A DNA stretch of 64,000 nt from Halobacillus halophilus (GTDB lineage Bacteria; Bacillota; Bacilli; Bacillales; Halobacillaceae): positions 124,001 through 188,000 of the forward strand of contig NZ_JAIVAL010000001.1 in NCBI RefSeq assembly GCF_020171985.1. The letters are read 5' to 3'. Numbering within the stretch: the stretch's first letter is position 1; each line of letters starts with the position of its first letter. A model generated the notes under the pieces. That model saw only the letters and a program-made list of their open reading frames with translations. It was not told the origin of the DNA and ran no database searches. Positions 45,579 through 55,307 of this stretch are shown piece after piece. A program made the translations under genes and the position numbers.

Positions 45579-45883
45579 TAAGTGGCTCTATTAACTGAAA
45601 TGTACAGCTAGCAATTTTATAACTCTCGTTCCCACTCGTCTATTCTATGGGAAACCACTCACGTTTCTTGCGGTCCAAGTTCTTCTATGTCTTCAACGGT
45701 TGTTAAAAATAAGATAAGTAAAGGGGTATAAAGTAGCTGACTGCCAAAGCTCTGCAGGTTTCAGTTAGGAAATAGAGCAAAAGTGTTTTTTCAAAAGGAA
45801 TTTAAGAAACACTCAAATACGTTTAAAAGAAGTTAAAAACACAGGATAAGTGATTGATTATAAAAAGAGCAGGGAGGGTTATC
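45579..45883 (+). other. Non-coding spacer between cheD and sigD
   Basis: 305 bases with no plausible gene. It contains GTTAAA (45702-45707) and GGGTAT (45724-45729), 16 bases apart, which loosely resemble a SigB promoter. An inverted repeat AGTGTTT (45782-45788) / AAACACT (45807-45813) is also present. No convincing terminator or sigma-A promoter was found. In B. subtilis sigD follows cheD closely. Confidence 0.5.
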
Positions 45884-46660
45884 ATGGCACACTGTTCATC
45901 TCTTCAAGAAGAAAGACTATGGGAATTATGGACAACCAATAAAAATGGGGAAGCTGCTAATCAATTAGTTCAGCTTTATGATTATTTAGTCAGCTACCAT
46001 GTGCAGAGAATATCTGCCCACTTACCCAAAAGCGTGAGTAAGGACGATGTCAGAAGCTTAGGCATGCTCGGATTATATGATGCCCTTAAGAAATTCGATA
46101 CTACAAGAGATTTAAAATTTGATACATATGCCTCTTTCAGAATCCGCGGTTCTATTATGGATGGTCTAAGAAAAGAAGACTGGCTGCCACGCTCGGTACG
46201 GGATCGGGCAAAAAAGATTGAGCAGGTAACTGAAAAATTAGAGCAGCGTATTCAGCGGCCGGTTACTTCGGCGGAAGTTGGAAAAGAATTAAACATGACA
46301 GCGGCAGAAGTGGAAGAAACGGTAAAGGATTCTTTATATGCCAATGTTCTTTCAATGGAAGAAAGATCTAAAGATGGTGGTGAGGAGCATAAAGAAGGAA
46401 TTGGTTACTCGATCCCTGATGAACAGACAATGACACCTTCTGCTTCAATGATCCAAGGCGAGAACTACCAGGAGCTTGCGGCTCAAATTGAAAAGCTTAA
46501 TGAGAAGGAACAATTGGTGATAAGTTTATTTTACAATGAGGAGCTTACCTTGACGGAAATTGGTGAAGTACTTAACTTAACTACTTCAAGAATCTCTCAA
46601 ATACACGCAAAGGCAATATTTAAGCTGAAATCAGCATTAAGCGATATGATGAACTATTAA
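45884..46660 (+). CDS. sigD: Motility sigma factor SigD (FliA family)
   Basis: RNA polymerase sigma-28 for late flagellar, chemotaxis and autolysin genes, 258 residues. ATG 45884 follows GGGAGGG; the longer frame starts upstream of it. Region 2 has DDVRSLGMLGLYDALKKFDT and FDTYASFRIRGSIMDGLRKE. Region 3 has RPVTSAEVGKELNMTAAEVE. Region 4 has NEKEQLVISLFYNEELTLTE and IGEVLNLTTSRISQIHAKAI. All regions look intact. It is flanked by 305 and 482 non-coding bases, so it may have its own promoter. Confidence 0.98.
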   Translation: MAHCSSLQEERLWELWTTNKNGEAANQLVQLYDYLVSYHVQRISAHLPKSVSKDDVRSLGMLGLYDALKKFDTTRDLKFDTYASFRIRGSIMDGLRKEDWLPRSVRDRAKKIEQVTEKLEQRIQRPVTSAEVGKELNMTAAEVEETVKDSLYANVLSMEERSKDGGEEHKEGIGYSIPDEQTMTPSASMIQGENYQELAAQIEKLNEKEQLVISLFYNEELTLTEIGEVLNLTTSRISQIHAKAIFKLKSALSDMMNY

Positions 46661-47142
46661 TACGATGTTAAAGTGGGCAAAATAAGAGAACAGAATGAAA
46701 GTATCTGTTTCACACGTTAAGATAGAAGCTTACATAAAAATATTAGATTTTCACCCAGGTAAAGTCCATTGAGAAATACCCTTCTTCTATTGAAAGAAAA
46801 AATATCTCTTTTTGTATAATGGGAACGACTCTTAGCAGTTTGAATAGAAATGTTGAAGAGAAGAGAAAAAATTATCTAGTTAGATAAGCATAAAAAACAG
46901 TCTACAATTAAAGTTTTAAAGAAGCCATGACGCAGTCAGAACGTTAACTCTTTGATAACGGTACGGTTAGAATCTGGGCTTTATGAATTCCGGGTTAAAT
47001 GTATCTGCATCATGGTAGTAAATATAATTTATATTGGCGAAAATAGTTTTTTATCCAGGAGATTCAACTCGCGGGTTCATAAATAATTAAAACAAACGAA
47101 AAGGTTTTACGGACCAATCGTGTTCAGCAGGTGAAAATCATA
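46661..47142 (+). other. Non-coding spacer between sigD and swrB
   Basis: 482 AT-rich bases with stops in every frame and no gene I can support. A TATAAT at 46815-46820 has TTGAAA 19 bases upstream, a suboptimal promoter. A small hairpin CGTTA/TAACG lies at 46942-46960. In B. subtilis swrB follows sigD directly, so this interval is unexpected. A small RNA is possible but not shown. Confidence 0.5.
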
Positions 47143-47622
47143 ATGTCCACATTCTTATTAGTCATCAGCTTTATTATTGACGGGGTCATCATACTTGCTC
47201 TTTTAACGATCTCGAACAGAGTGAAAAAAAACGAAGAGCTTGAAATGCGCCAGGAGGAAGTAGCAAGAGAAATTGAAGATATGTTTACTTCATATTTAAT
47301 GGAAATTAAAGAAGAGAACAAACGAATGAGCAGTTGGCTTCAGCCCGAAAATCACTCAACAAATGAACAAGCAGCAGAAGGTGAAAAGGCAATTGTCGAA
47401 GAATTTGAATCTCCTAAGCATTATAAAGTTAAATCTTCAGAAGAGCACACTACTTATTCACCGCCGCTTTCAAACATGCAGAGAGACTTTTTTGAACGAA
47501 GCGACAACTCCCGAATTTTAGAATTAAGAAGGATGGGATATTCTGCAGAGGAGATCGCGAAGAAATTAGACAGAGGGAAAACAGAAATTGAACTATTTAT
47601 TAAGTTTAATCAAAAACATTAG
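47143..47622 (+). CDS. swrB: SwrB-like swarming motility protein (YlxL)
   Basis: Membrane-anchored protein in the place of B. subtilis swrB, which activates the FliP stage of basal body assembly. Length is 159 residues. One N-terminal membrane segment spans residues 2-23 (LLVISFIIDGVIILALLTIS). A charged coiled coil (residues 28-65) and a variable linker follow. A helix-turn-helix-like end reads ILELRRMGYSAEEIAKKLDR. The match rests on layout and position, since the family diverges fast. ATG 47143 follows AGGTGA; GTG 47131 is possible. Confidence 0.82.
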   Translation: MSTFLLVISFIIDGVIILALLTISNRVKKNEELEMRQEEVAREIEDMFTSYLMEIKEENKRMSSWLQPENHSTNEQAAEGEKAIVEEFESPKHYKVKSSEEHTTYSPPLSNMQRDFFERSDNSRILELRRMGYSAEEIAKKLDRGKTEIELFIKFNQKH

Positions 47623-47631
47623 GTGAAAAAC

Positions 47632-47660
47632 TTGATAGAGCCACGGTGGTATGGTATATT
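47632..47660 (+). promoter_or_regulatory. Sigma-A promoter for rpsB
   Basis: TTGATA (47632-47637), a 17-base spacer and TATATT (47655-47660) preceded by TATGG. It begins ten bases after swrB and leaves a leader of about 115 bases before rpsB. Confidence 0.78.
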
Positions 47661-47666
47661 TACTGT

Positions 47667-47770
47667 CGGTGTCAATACACACGTCTTTGGATTCTTTTAT
47701 AGGTTGCTCTTACAATAGAGTTTGTAAAAGAAAATGATATAGGCGGAGGATACTAAAAATAAACCAAACA
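47667..47770 (+). promoter_or_regulatory. rpsB leader with nested hairpin
   Basis: The leader holds an eight-base stem TTCTTTTA (47692-47699) / TAAAAGAA (47725-47732) enclosing a second stem CTCT/AGAG. Ribosomal protein leaders often bind their product; I did not recognise a named family here, so this is only a structural candidate. Confidence 0.35.
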
Positions 47771-47782
47771 GGAGGAACAATT

Positions 47783-48520
47783 ATGTCTGTAATTTCTATG
47801 AAACAGCTTTTAGAAGCTGGTGTTCATTTTGGACACCAAACCCGTCGCTGGAACCCGAAGATGAAAAAATATATCTTCACGGAGCGTAACGGAATTTATA
47901 TCATCGACCTTCAGAAAACCGTTAAGAAGGTAGATGAAGCATTTAATTATGTAAAAGATGTAGCCGCTGATGGTGGAAACATTCTTTTCGTAGGTACAAA
48001 AAAACAAGCCCAGGATACTGTACGTGACGAAGCTACTCGTTGCGGCATGTATTACATCAACCAGCGTTGGTTGGGCGGAACTCTTACAAACTTCGAAACA
48101 ATCCGTAAGCGTATCAATCGTTTGAAAGATATTGAGCGCATGGAAGAGGACGGTACAACAGATGTACTTCCTAAAAAAGAAGTTGTTGACATGCTTAAAG
48201 AAAAAGATCGTCTAGTTAAATTCCTAGGTGGTATTAAAGAAATGAAGAGTCTTCCAGATGCAATGTTTGTCATTGACCCTCGTAAAGAGCGTATTGCAAT
48301 TGCGGAAGCTCATAAATTGGACATTCCTGTTGTAGGAATTGTTGACACAAACTGTGATCCGGACGAAATCGATTACGTTATCCCAGCAAACGATGACGCA
48401 ATCCGTGCCGTTAAACTGCTTACTTCTAAAATGGCAGATGCTGTCCTTGAAGCTAAGCAAGGGGAAGAAACTGAAGTTACAGAAGAAGTAGAAGCTCAAG
48501 TAGAAGCTGCTAAAGAGTAA
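47783..48520 (+). CDS. rpsB: 30S ribosomal protein S2
   Basis: Small-subunit protein, 245 residues. Conserved parts are [60 protein letters not shown] and [20 protein letters not shown]. An acidic C-terminal tail ([18 protein letters not shown]) is typical for the family. CAGGAGGA precedes the ATG. A terminator follows, so tsf is partly uncoupled. Confidence 0.99.
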   Translation: MSVISMKQLLEAGVHFGHQTRRWNPKMKKYIFTERNGIYIIDLQKTVKKVDEAFNYVKDVAADGGNILFVGTKKQAQDTVRDEATRCGMYYINQRWLGGTLTNFETIRKRINRLKDIERMEEDGTTDVLPKKEVVDMLKEKDRLVKFLGGIKEMKSLPDAMFVIDPRKERIAIAEAHKLDIPVVGIVDTNCDPDEIDYVIPANDDAIRAVKLLTSKMADAVLEAKQGEETEVTEEVEAQVEAAKE

Positions 48521-48532
48521 TGAAGTTTCAGG

Positions 48533-48568
48533 AGGTGATAAGGGGGATTTCCTTTTATCACCTTTTTT
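48533..48568 (+). terminator. Intrinsic terminator after rpsB
   Basis: AGGTGATAA (48533-48541) pairs with TTATCACCT (48555-48563), with extra inner GG/CC pairing, followed by a T run. It lies 12 bases after the rpsB stop. I see no strong promoter between it and tsf, so read-through may supply tsf. Confidence 0.85.
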
Positions 48569-48647
48569 AAAGAAGAAATGCACCTGGACTTCGGTACAAG
48601 GTGCTAAAACATAATAATATTAGTTCAACTCATAAGGAGGCTTTACA

Positions 48648-49532
48648 ATGGCTGTAAACGCTAAAATGGTAAAAGAACTTCGTGAAAAAACTGGTGCTGG
48701 AATGATGGATTGTAAGAAAGCACTAACTGAAACAGACGGAAACATGGAAGAAGCAATGGCTTGGCTTCGTGAAAAAGGAATTTCCAAAGCACAGAAAAAA
48801 GCAGACCGTGTAGCTGCTGAAGGTGCTGCTGCAATTGAAATCTCTGGTAACACAGCTGTTCTTTTCGAAGTAAACTGTGAAACAGATTTCGTAACAAAAA
48901 ATGACCAGTTTAAAAAATTGCTTCAAGAACTTGGACAACACCTTGTGAATCAAAAGCCTGCAACAGTTGAAGAAGCTCTAGAGCAGAAACTTCACGGTGA
49001 AGGCGAAGTACTAAGCAGCTATATTACAGATGTAGTAGCTAAAATTGGTGAGAAAATATCCCTGCGCCGCTTCTCTATCCAGGAGAAAACTGATAATGAC
49101 GCTTTTGGCGCTTATCTTCACATGGGCGGTAACATCGGTGTTCTTACTGTACTTGAAGGTTCTACAGATGAATCTGCAGCAAAAGATGTAGCTATGCACA
49201 TTGCAGCTGTAAATCCTCGTTATGTTTCTACAGACGCTATTCCTGAAGAAGAAATCAACAGTGAGCGCGAAATGCTCAAAACTCAGGCCCTTAATGAAGG
49301 AAAGCCTGAAAATATTGTTGAGAAAATGGTAGAAGGCCGTCTGAATAAATTCTTCCAGGAGATTTGCTTGCTTGAGCAGGACTTTGTTAAAGATCCTGAT
49401 CAAAAAGTGAAGCAGTTCGTCAAGTCTTCCGGCGGGTCTGTTAATTCTTTCCAACGTTTTGAAGTAGGAGAAGGAATGCAGAAACGTGAAGAAAACTTTG
49501 CTGATGAAGTAATGAGCCAAGTTAAAAAATAA
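48648..49532 (+). CDS. tsf: Translation elongation factor Ts
   Basis: Nucleotide exchange factor for EF-Tu, 294 residues. The N-terminal UBA-like part has [20 protein letters not shown] and the core TDFVTK motif ([18 protein letters not shown]). The family's [11 protein letters not shown] and the C-terminal [19 protein letters not shown] are present. AAGGAGG precedes the ATG. A terminator closes the gene. Confidence 0.99.
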   Translation: MAVNAKMVKELREKTGAGMMDCKKALTETDGNMEEAMAWLREKGISKAQKKADRVAAEGAAAIEISGNTAVLFEVNCETDFVTKNDQFKKLLQELGQHLVNQKPATVEEALEQKLHGEGEVLSSYITDVVAKIGEKISLRRFSIQEKTDNDAFGAYLHMGGNIGVLTVLEGSTDESAAKDVAMHIAAVNPRYVSTDAIPEEEINSEREMLKTQALNEGKPENIVEKMVEGRLNKFFQEICLLEQDFVKDPDQKVKQFVKSSGGSVNSFQRFEVGEGMQKREENFADEVMSQVKK

Positions 49533-49545
49533 TGACTGCTGAAGG

Positions 49546-49577
49546 TAGGGGACACACATGGCGTGTTCCCTATTTTC
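49546..49577 (+). terminator. Intrinsic terminator after tsf
   Basis: A ten-base stem, TAGGGGACAC (49546-49555) with GTGTTCCCTA (49563-49572), contains one G-U pair and a seven-base loop, followed by TTTT. It starts 14 bases after the tsf stop. Confidence 0.82.
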
Positions 49578-49647
49578 AAAGGCTACATAACGTTAAAGAC
49601 TTTGTAGCAGACCAACTTAAACAATAGCAATTACACGGGAGGTTACT

Positions 49648-50370
49648 ATGACTACTGCTCGTTATCGTCGTATTGTACTGAAACTTAGCGGAGAGGCTTT
49701 GAGCGGCGAAGCTGGTTTCGGACTAGAACCAAGTATTATCCAATCTGTTTCACGTCAAGTGAAAGAAGTGGCCGAGCTCGGCGTAGAAATTGCCGTGGTT
49801 GTCGGTGGCGGCAACATCTGGCGAGGAAAAGTCGGCAGTGAAATGGGGATGGATCGTGCCAATGCCGATTATATGGGAATGCTGGCTACTGTAATGAATT
49901 CTCTTGCATTGCAGGACAGTTTAGAGAACCAGGGAATCCCGACCCGTGTTCAAACTTCTATTGAAATGAGACAAGTAGCTGAGCCTTATATTAGACGTAA
50001 AGCTATACGTCATTTAGAAAAAAAACGCGTTGTGATTTTTGCGGCAGGAACAGGAAACCCATATTTTTCAACTGATACAACTGCAGCACTTAGAGCAGCC
50101 GAAATAGAAGCAGATGTTATTCTTATGGCAAAGAATAATGTAGACGGCGTATACAACGACGATCCTAAGCTGAATGAAGATGCAACGAAATACGACCAGC
50201 TCTCCTATATGGATGTTCTAAATGAGGGGCTTGGAGTAATGGACTCAACAGCATCCTCATTATGTATGGACAATGATATTGATTTACTGGTATTCTCTAT
50301 TATGGAGGAAGGTAATATCAAGAAAGCCGTAATGGGTGAAAATATTGGAACGATTGTAAGGGGGAAATAA
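49648..50370 (+). CDS. pyrH: Uridylate kinase (UMP kinase)
   Basis: Hexameric amino-acid-kinase-fold enzyme that phosphorylates UMP to UDP, 240 residues. Motifs include [54 protein letters not shown] and [24 protein letters not shown] precedes the ATG. frr follows after two bases, so the two are likely co-translated. Confidence 0.99.
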   Translation: MTTARYRRIVLKLSGEALSGEAGFGLEPSIIQSVSRQVKEVAELGVEIAVVVGGGNIWRGKVGSEMGMDRANADYMGMLATVMNSLALQDSLENQGIPTRVQTSIEMRQVAEPYIRRKAIRHLEKKRVVIFAAGTGNPYFSTDTTAALRAAEIEADVILMAKNNVDGVYNDDPKLNEDATKYDQLSYMDVLNEGLGVMDSTASSLCMDNDIDLLVFSIMEEGNIKKAVMGENIGTIVRGK

Positions 50371-50372
50371 TC

Positions 50373-50930
50373 ATGTCTAAAGCAGTGATTAATGAGACAA
50401 ATCAACAAATGGAACAAGCCGTACAAGCTTTCTCTCGTCAGCTTGCTACTGTAAGAGCAGGCCGTGCAAACCCTGCTATTCTGGACAATGTATATGTTGA
50501 CTATTATGGTGCTGCAACACCTTTGAATCAATTAGCTCAAGTAGGCGCACCAGAGCCACGCTTGTTGGTTATCACTCCGTATGATAAATCAGCAATTGCA
50601 GAAATTGAAAAAGCAATTCAAAAAGCAGACCTTGGATTGTCTCCTTCTAGTGACGGTAATGTTGTCCGTATTAACATTCCAGCTTTGACCGAAGAACGCC
50701 GTAAGGACTTAGCTAAAGTAGTTGGCAAATATACGGAGGAAGCAAAAGTACAGGTTCGAAACATTCGTCGCGAATCCAATGATCGTTTGAAAAAACTAGA
50801 AAAAGATGGAGAACTAACTGAAGATGATCTCCGTTCTTATCATGATGACGTGCAGAAAGCTACAGATAAGCACGTTGAGAAAATCGATCAGTTGGCTAAA
50901 ACGAAAGAAGAAGAGATCATGGAAGTATAA
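50373..50930 (+). CDS. frr: Ribosome recycling factor
   Basis: Splits post-termination ribosomes together with EF-G, 185 residues. Conserved blocks are [58 protein letters not shown] and the C-terminal [18 protein letters not shown]. It has the expected long three-helix bundle. It lies two bases after pyrH and ends at a strong terminator. Confidence 0.99.
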   Translation: MSKAVINETNQQMEQAVQAFSRQLATVRAGRANPAILDNVYVDYYGAATPLNQLAQVGAPEPRLLVITPYDKSAIAEIEKAIQKADLGLSPSSDGNVVRINIPALTEERRKDLAKVVGKYTEEAKVQVRNIRRESNDRLKKLEKDGELTEDDLRSYHDDVQKATDKHVEKIDQLAKTKEEEIMEV

Positions 50931-50962
50931 TCTGCTTCATTTTCAGATATGCCAATAGGTAT

Positions 50963-51004
50963 AAAAAGCCGCGCTGTAGATGTTAGGCAGCGCGGCTTTT
51001 TGTG
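50963..51004 (+). terminator. Strong intrinsic terminator after frr
   Basis: A fourteen-base perfect stem, AAAAAGCCGCGCTG (50963-50976) with CAGCGCGGCTTTTT (50988-51001). The right arm ends in the T run. The A-rich left arm would let it work on the opposite strand too. Confidence 0.93.
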
Positions 51005-51174
51005 TTAAGGCAGCAATTTTGAGGATCAAAAAGCTCTTGTTCCCTAAGCGTTTAAAAAAGAACAAATTTCAGCCTCTACGCTTTCTTTTGCACAGGTCTT
51101 TATGTCGTGCTCAGCATGTTGTAGGATTATAGTATATAATAGAAAGATGGAAGAAACGGACTGGAGGATCAAGT

Positions 51175-51942
51175 ATGCCACTCAAGTTTCCATTTACAAA
51201 AAACAAGAAAGAAATTAAATCACAGCCTCTAGGTCTTGAACAAAGCCATTTACCCCAGCATGTAGCAATTATCATGGACGGAAATGGACGTTGGGCTAAA
51301 AACCGTAATATGCCTCGAATTGCCGGACATAAAGAAGGCATGGGCGTGGTTAAGAGGATTGTACGTCATGCGTCAGATATTGGTGTCAAAGTTTTAACTC
51401 TTTATGCATTTTCTACTGAAAACTGGAAGCGTCCTAAAAATGAAGTTGATTTCTTAATGAAATTACCTGTAGATTTTCTAAATACATATTTGCCAGAACT
51501 CATTGAGAGAAATGTCCAAGTCAGGACAATTGGTGATTTTAATGTTCTGCCTCCCCATACCAAAAAAGCAGTTCAGGAAGCTACAGAGAAGACGAAGCAT
51601 AACGATGGGCTTATTCTTAATTTCGCCTTAAACTATGGCAGCCGTTATGAAATGATCAATGCAGTGAAGCAAATAGCTGCTCAAGTAGAAGAGGGAGAAC
51701 TTAGCAGTGAAGATATCAATGAAGAATTATTTACGTCTAATCTGTACACATGTGAACTGATTGAGCCTGACTTATTAATTCGTACAAGCGGGGAACAGCG
51801 TTTGAGCAACTTTTTATTATGGCAGTTAGCTTATGCAGAATTCTGGTTCACTGAAGTGTACTGGCCTGATTTTGATGAGAGCCATTTCGAAAAGGCGCTG
51901 CTAGATTACCAAAAAAGGAAACGTCGTTATGGCGGAGTATAA
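51175..51942 (+). CDS. uppS: Undecaprenyl pyrophosphate synthase (isoprenyl transferase)
   Basis: Makes the C55 lipid carrier for cell-wall precursors, 255 residues. Catalytic Asp35 is in VAIIMDGNGRWAK. Other family motifs are GHKEGMGVVKRIVRHA, LTLYAFSTENWKRP and RTSGEQRLSNFLLWQLAYAE. GGAGGATCAAGT precedes the ATG. The 244-base gap upstream holds the frr terminator and, near 51135, a TATAAT without a good -35. It heads the uppS-cdsA-dxr-rseP group. Confidence 0.98.
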   Translation: MPLKFPFTKNKKEIKSQPLGLEQSHLPQHVAIIMDGNGRWAKNRNMPRIAGHKEGMGVVKRIVRHASDIGVKVLTLYAFSTENWKRPKNEVDFLMKLPVDFLNTYLPELIERNVQVRTIGDFNVLPPHTKKAVQEATEKTKHNDGLILNFALNYGSRYEMINAVKQIAAQVEEGELSSEDINEELFTSNLYTCELIEPDLLIRTSGEQRLSNFLLWQLAYAEFWFTEVYWPDFDESHFEKALLDYQKRKRRYGGV

Positions 51943-51958
51943 GGTGTGAACGTATGTT

Positions 51959-52759
51959 ATGAAACAACGGACAATAACGGCTGTAGTTGCGGCCTTGATT
52001 TTCTTACCGATCGTTATGACCGGTGGAATTTTATTTAGAATTTTTATTTATATTATTGCAAGTATTGCTCTACTGGAGCTTGTAAGAATGAAGAAGATTT
52101 CACGTTACTCTGTTCCTTCTGGGCTGGGGTTGTTATTAATGTGGGCGCTTATGTTCCCCTACAGGGACCTGGGTGCTTATATGGATCCGGAAAATTTAAT
52201 TACAAAATCGGAAATTACATTACTTGCTGTACTGGTGCTGCTTAGCTACACAGTTCTCGTAAAAAATCGTTTTACTTTTGATGATGCCGGATTCTTATTA
52301 TTATCAGCTATCTATATTGGAATGGGTTTTAATTACTTGATAGAAACGCGTGAAGCAGACCTTTCCTATATTTTCTTTGCTTTATTTGTAGTCTGGTCTA
52401 CGGATACGGGGGCTTATGTGTTTGGAAGAACTTTTGGAAAGCACAAATTATGGCCGCAGATTAGTCCTAAAAAAACAATTGAAGGTTCCGTCGGCGGTGT
52501 CCTTCTGGCTGTTTTGGTTGCTATAATTTTTCAATTAATTGCTCCACTGAGCCATTCTCTTTTCATCGTAATTCTTGTTACTGTACTCGTTTCGATAGCG
52601 GGGCAAATTGGAGATTTAGTGGAATCAGCTTTCAAACGTCACTATGCGGTTAAAGATTCAGGGAAAATTCTCCCTGGACATGGTGGAGTACTTGATCGGT
52701 TTGACAGTTTGATATTCATTCTGCCAATTCTTCACCTCATTAATTTCATCTCAATATAG
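51959..52759 (+). CDS. cdsA: Phosphatidate cytidylyltransferase (CDP-diglyceride synthase)
   Basis: Makes CDP-diacylglycerol for phospholipid synthesis. It has 266 residues with about seven membrane segments. The family signature near the C-terminus is complete: [18 protein letters not shown] followed by [15 protein letters not shown]. The ribosome binding site AAGGTG is 12 bases from the ATG, a little long. Confidence 0.97.
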   Translation: MKQRTITAVVAALIFLPIVMTGGILFRIFIYIIASIALLELVRMKKISRYSVPSGLGLLLMWALMFPYRDLGAYMDPENLITKSEITLLAVLVLLSYTVLVKNRFTFDDAGFLLLSAIYIGMGFNYLIETREADLSYIFFALFVVWSTDTGAYVFGRTFGKHKLWPQISPKKTIEGSVGGVLLAVLVAIIFQLIAPLSHSLFIVILVTVLVSIAGQIGDLVESAFKRHYAVKDSGKILPGHGGVLDRFDSLIFILPILHLINFISI

Positions 52760-52771
52760 AGAGGAGAGCAA

Positions 52772-53920
52772 ATGATGAAGCACATAAATCTGCTAGGCGC
52801 AACAGGGTCTATTGGATTGCAAACCCTTGATGTAATCCGCCTGCACCCTGAAGAATTCTCCCTCCATTCTATGGCCTTTGGACGGAATATCGAGAAAGCC
52901 CTGCCCTTAATTAAGGAATTTGAGCCTCGTTTAATTGTTGTACAAGATGAAGAGACAAAAAAAAGATTAGCAAGTCATGTGAATGGAACTCCTATTCTTA
53001 CAGGAAGCGGAGGTATGATTGAAGCAAGCGTTGCAGATGAGGTGGATGTAGTAGTAAACGCTGTAATGGGAAGTGTAGGTCTGCCTGCAACACTCAAAGC
53101 AATCCAGGCTAAGAAGTTAATTGCCATCGCTAATAAAGAAACACTTGTAACCGCCGGGCATCTTGTTATGGCAGAAGCACATAAACACAACGTAGAATTA
53201 TTACCTGTAGATAGTGAACACTCCGCTATATACCAATCCCTAAATGGTGAACGTAAGGAAGACATCCATAAGTTAATAATTACGGCATCAGGTGGGAGTT
53301 TCAGGGATAACACTAGAGAAGAACTTGCAGGAGTTACGGTTAAAGAAGCATTAAATCACCCAAACTGGAATATGGGAGCGAAAATTACGATTGATTCTGC
53401 ATCTATGATGAATAAGGGATTAGAAGTCATTGAGGCGCATTGGCTTTTTGATGTACCTTATGACCAGATCCATGTTATTCTTCATAGAGAGAGTGTTATT
53501 CACTCGATGGTCGAGTATGTAGATGGTAGTGTCATGGCACAGCTTGGAACACCCGATATGAAGGTGCCAATCCAATATGCTTTAACTTATCCGGAACGTT
53601 TGAATTTACCTGTTACCAAACAGCTTAATTTAGAAGAAATCGCTACTCTGAACTTTGAGAAAATGGATTTTGAGCGTTTTCCGTGTTTGAGGATGGCATA
53701 TGAAGCAGGGCGTGCAGGAGGGTCAATGACTACTGTGTTGAATGCAGCAAATGAAGAAGCCGTTCAGCTGTTTTTAGAAGGAAAAATTTCATTTCTGGAT
53801 ATAGAAAAGAAAATTGAACAATCTTTAGAAATGCACGATCGTATTCATAACCCTGACTTGTCTACCATACTTTCTATTGACGAGGAAACCAGGAAACGAG
53901 TTCGTTTCCATTTAAATTAA
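52772..53920 (+). CDS. dxr: 1-deoxy-D-xylulose 5-phosphate reductoisomerase
   Basis: Second step of the MEP isoprenoid pathway, converting DXP to MEP with NADPH. Length is 382 residues. The N-terminal NADPH fold is [18 protein letters not shown]. The active-site parts are [45 protein letters not shown] and [19 protein letters not shown]. Start ATG 52772 or 52775; GGAGAG supports either. Its presence next to uppS makes metabolic sense, as both serve isoprenoid supply. Confidence 0.98.
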   Translation: MMKHINLLGATGSIGLQTLDVIRLHPEEFSLHSMAFGRNIEKALPLIKEFEPRLIVVQDEETKKRLASHVNGTPILTGSGGMIEASVADEVDVVVNAVMGSVGLPATLKAIQAKKLIAIANKETLVTAGHLVMAEAHKHNVELLPVDSEHSAIYQSLNGERKEDIHKLIITASGGSFRDNTREELAGVTVKEALNHPNWNMGAKITIDSASMMNKGLEVIEAHWLFDVPYDQIHVILHRESVIHSMVEYVDGSVMAQLGTPDMKVPIQYALTYPERLNLPVTKQLNLEEIATLNFEKMDFERFPCLRMAYEAGRAGGSMTTVLNAANEEAVQLFLEGKISFLDIEKKIEQSLEMHDRIHNPDLSTILSIDEETRKRVRFHLN

Positions 53921-53936
53921 AAGGAAGGTGCTTCAT

Positions 53937-55193
53937 TTGACTACAGTGATTGCATTTGTACTCATGTTCGGACTATTGGTGTTTGTGCATGAGTGGGGGC
54001 ATCTGATTTTTGCCAAGCGAGCGGGCATGCTTGCACGTGAATTTGCAATTGGCTTTGGGCCAAAAATATTTGCTTTCACAAAAAATGAGACATTGTACAC
54101 GATTCGTCTTCTGCCTATAGGCGGGTATGTACGTGTAGCTGGCGAGGATCCTGAACTAGTTGAATTAAAAGCTGGGCATCATGTAGGTCTTGAGTTTAAT
54201 GATCAAGGGAAAGTAAATCGGATTATTGTGAATAATAAATCCAAACATCCCTATTCGCGGGTCATTGAGGTGGAGAGGGCGGACCTTGATCATCGTTTAA
54301 TGATTGAAGGTTACGAAATTGATGAGGATGAGCGGCTGGCATTTGAAGTCGATCCGAAAGCTATGTTCGTCATGGACGAAAAAGAAACCCAAATCGCCCC
54401 TTACGATCGTCAATTTGCCTCTAAATCCGTCCCGCAAAGAGCGATGCAGCTTTTCGCTGGGCCTCTTATGAACTTTGTACTGGCTATTGTTCTTTTCATG
54501 ATTCTTGGGTTCATTCAAGGTGTTCCATCCAATCAAGCAGTACTTGGTGAAATTCAAGAAGGTTCTCCTGCAGAATCCTCTGGGCTGCAAAAAGGTGATG
54601 AAGTCATCGCCATTGATGGTGAATCTGTAAGCAGTTGGGAAGAATTTACAACTATAGTGCGTAGTCACCCATCTGAAGAAATTGTAATAACTGTTGAACG
54701 AGGGGGTCAGACTGAGCAGATATCAGTTACTCCAGTAACATTGGAAAACCAGGATATGAAGATTGGTCAGGTAGGGGTAGCACAGACTTTTGAAGATTCT
54801 TTCTTTAAAAAGATTACCTTTGGCTTCACTCAAACCTATGAATGGTCTTCTCTAATATTAACGAACCTTGGTAAACTGGTAACCGGCCAATTCTCCCTCG
54901 ACATGTTATCTGGTCCTGTAGGTATATATGACGCCACAGACCAAGTGGTGAAAACAGGCTTAACAAATTTCATTATGTGGACAGCGATTCTAAGCATTAA
55001 CCTTGGTATTGTAAACTTACTCCCACTTCCAGCCCTTGATGGTGGCCGTTTGCTGTTTGTTGGTTTAGAAGGGGTACGCGGAAAACCGGTAGATCCTCAA
55101 AAAGAGGGGATTGTGCACTTTATCGGATTTGCCTTGTTAATGTTGTTGATGTTGCTTGTTACATGGAACGATATCCAAAGATTATTCTTGTAA
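53937..55193 (+). CDS. rseP: Site-2 intramembrane metalloprotease RseP (RasP)
   Basis: Cleaves anti-sigma factors and remnant signal peptides in the membrane. I chose TTG 53937, eight bases after AAGGAAGG, over GTG 53928, which overlaps that site. This gives 418 residues. The zinc motif HEWGH is at residues 18-22. A PDZ domain (about residues 190-270, [20 protein letters not shown]) and the third-ligand motif [15 protein letters not shown] follow. Four membrane segments are evident. Confidence 0.97.
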   Translation: MTTVIAFVLMFGLLVFVHEWGHLIFAKRAGMLAREFAIGFGPKIFAFTKNETLYTIRLLPIGGYVRVAGEDPELVELKAGHHVGLEFNDQGKVNRIIVNNKSKHPYSRVIEVERADLDHRLMIEGYEIDEDERLAFEVDPKAMFVMDEKETQIAPYDRQFASKSVPQRAMQLFAGPLMNFVLAIVLFMILGFIQGVPSNQAVLGEIQEGSPAESSGLQKGDEVIAIDGESVSSWEEFTTIVRSHPSEEIVITVERGGQTEQISVTPVTLENQDMKIGQVGVAQTFEDSFFKKITFGFTQTYEWSSLILTNLGKLVTGQFSLDMLSGPVGIYDATDQVVKTGLTNFIMWTAILSINLGIVNLLPLPALDGGRLLFVGLEGVRGKPVDPQKEGIVHFIGFALLMLLMLLVTWNDIQRLFL

Positions 55194-55200
55194 AATAAAG

Positions 55201-55252
55201 AGCTGGAAGCCTGAAGAGACCACAGCTCTCTCCTGCTTCCGGCTTGCTTTTT
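55201..55252 (+). terminator. Intrinsic terminator after rseP
   Basis: AGCTGGAAGC (55201-55210) pairs with GCTTCCGGCT (55235-55244), including one G-U pair, around a long loop that contains AGAG/CTCT pairing. A T-rich stretch follows. It separates uppS-cdsA-dxr-rseP from proS, for which no clear promoter is seen in the short remaining gap. Confidence 0.68.
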
Positions 55253-55307
55253 GAGTAAATGAACATATAAAGTATTATTATTAATTCACAGAACTGAGGT
55301 GCATCTA

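Noticed and set aside
45749-45778. GCTCT/AGAGC inverted repeat after cheD as a terminator
   Set aside because: Five-base stem, 20-base loop and a T run several bases too far away.
49011-49559. Reverse-strand open frame of 182 codons over tsf
   Set aside because: Antisense to conserved tsf, crosses the tsf terminator region, and shows no domain or ribosome binding site.
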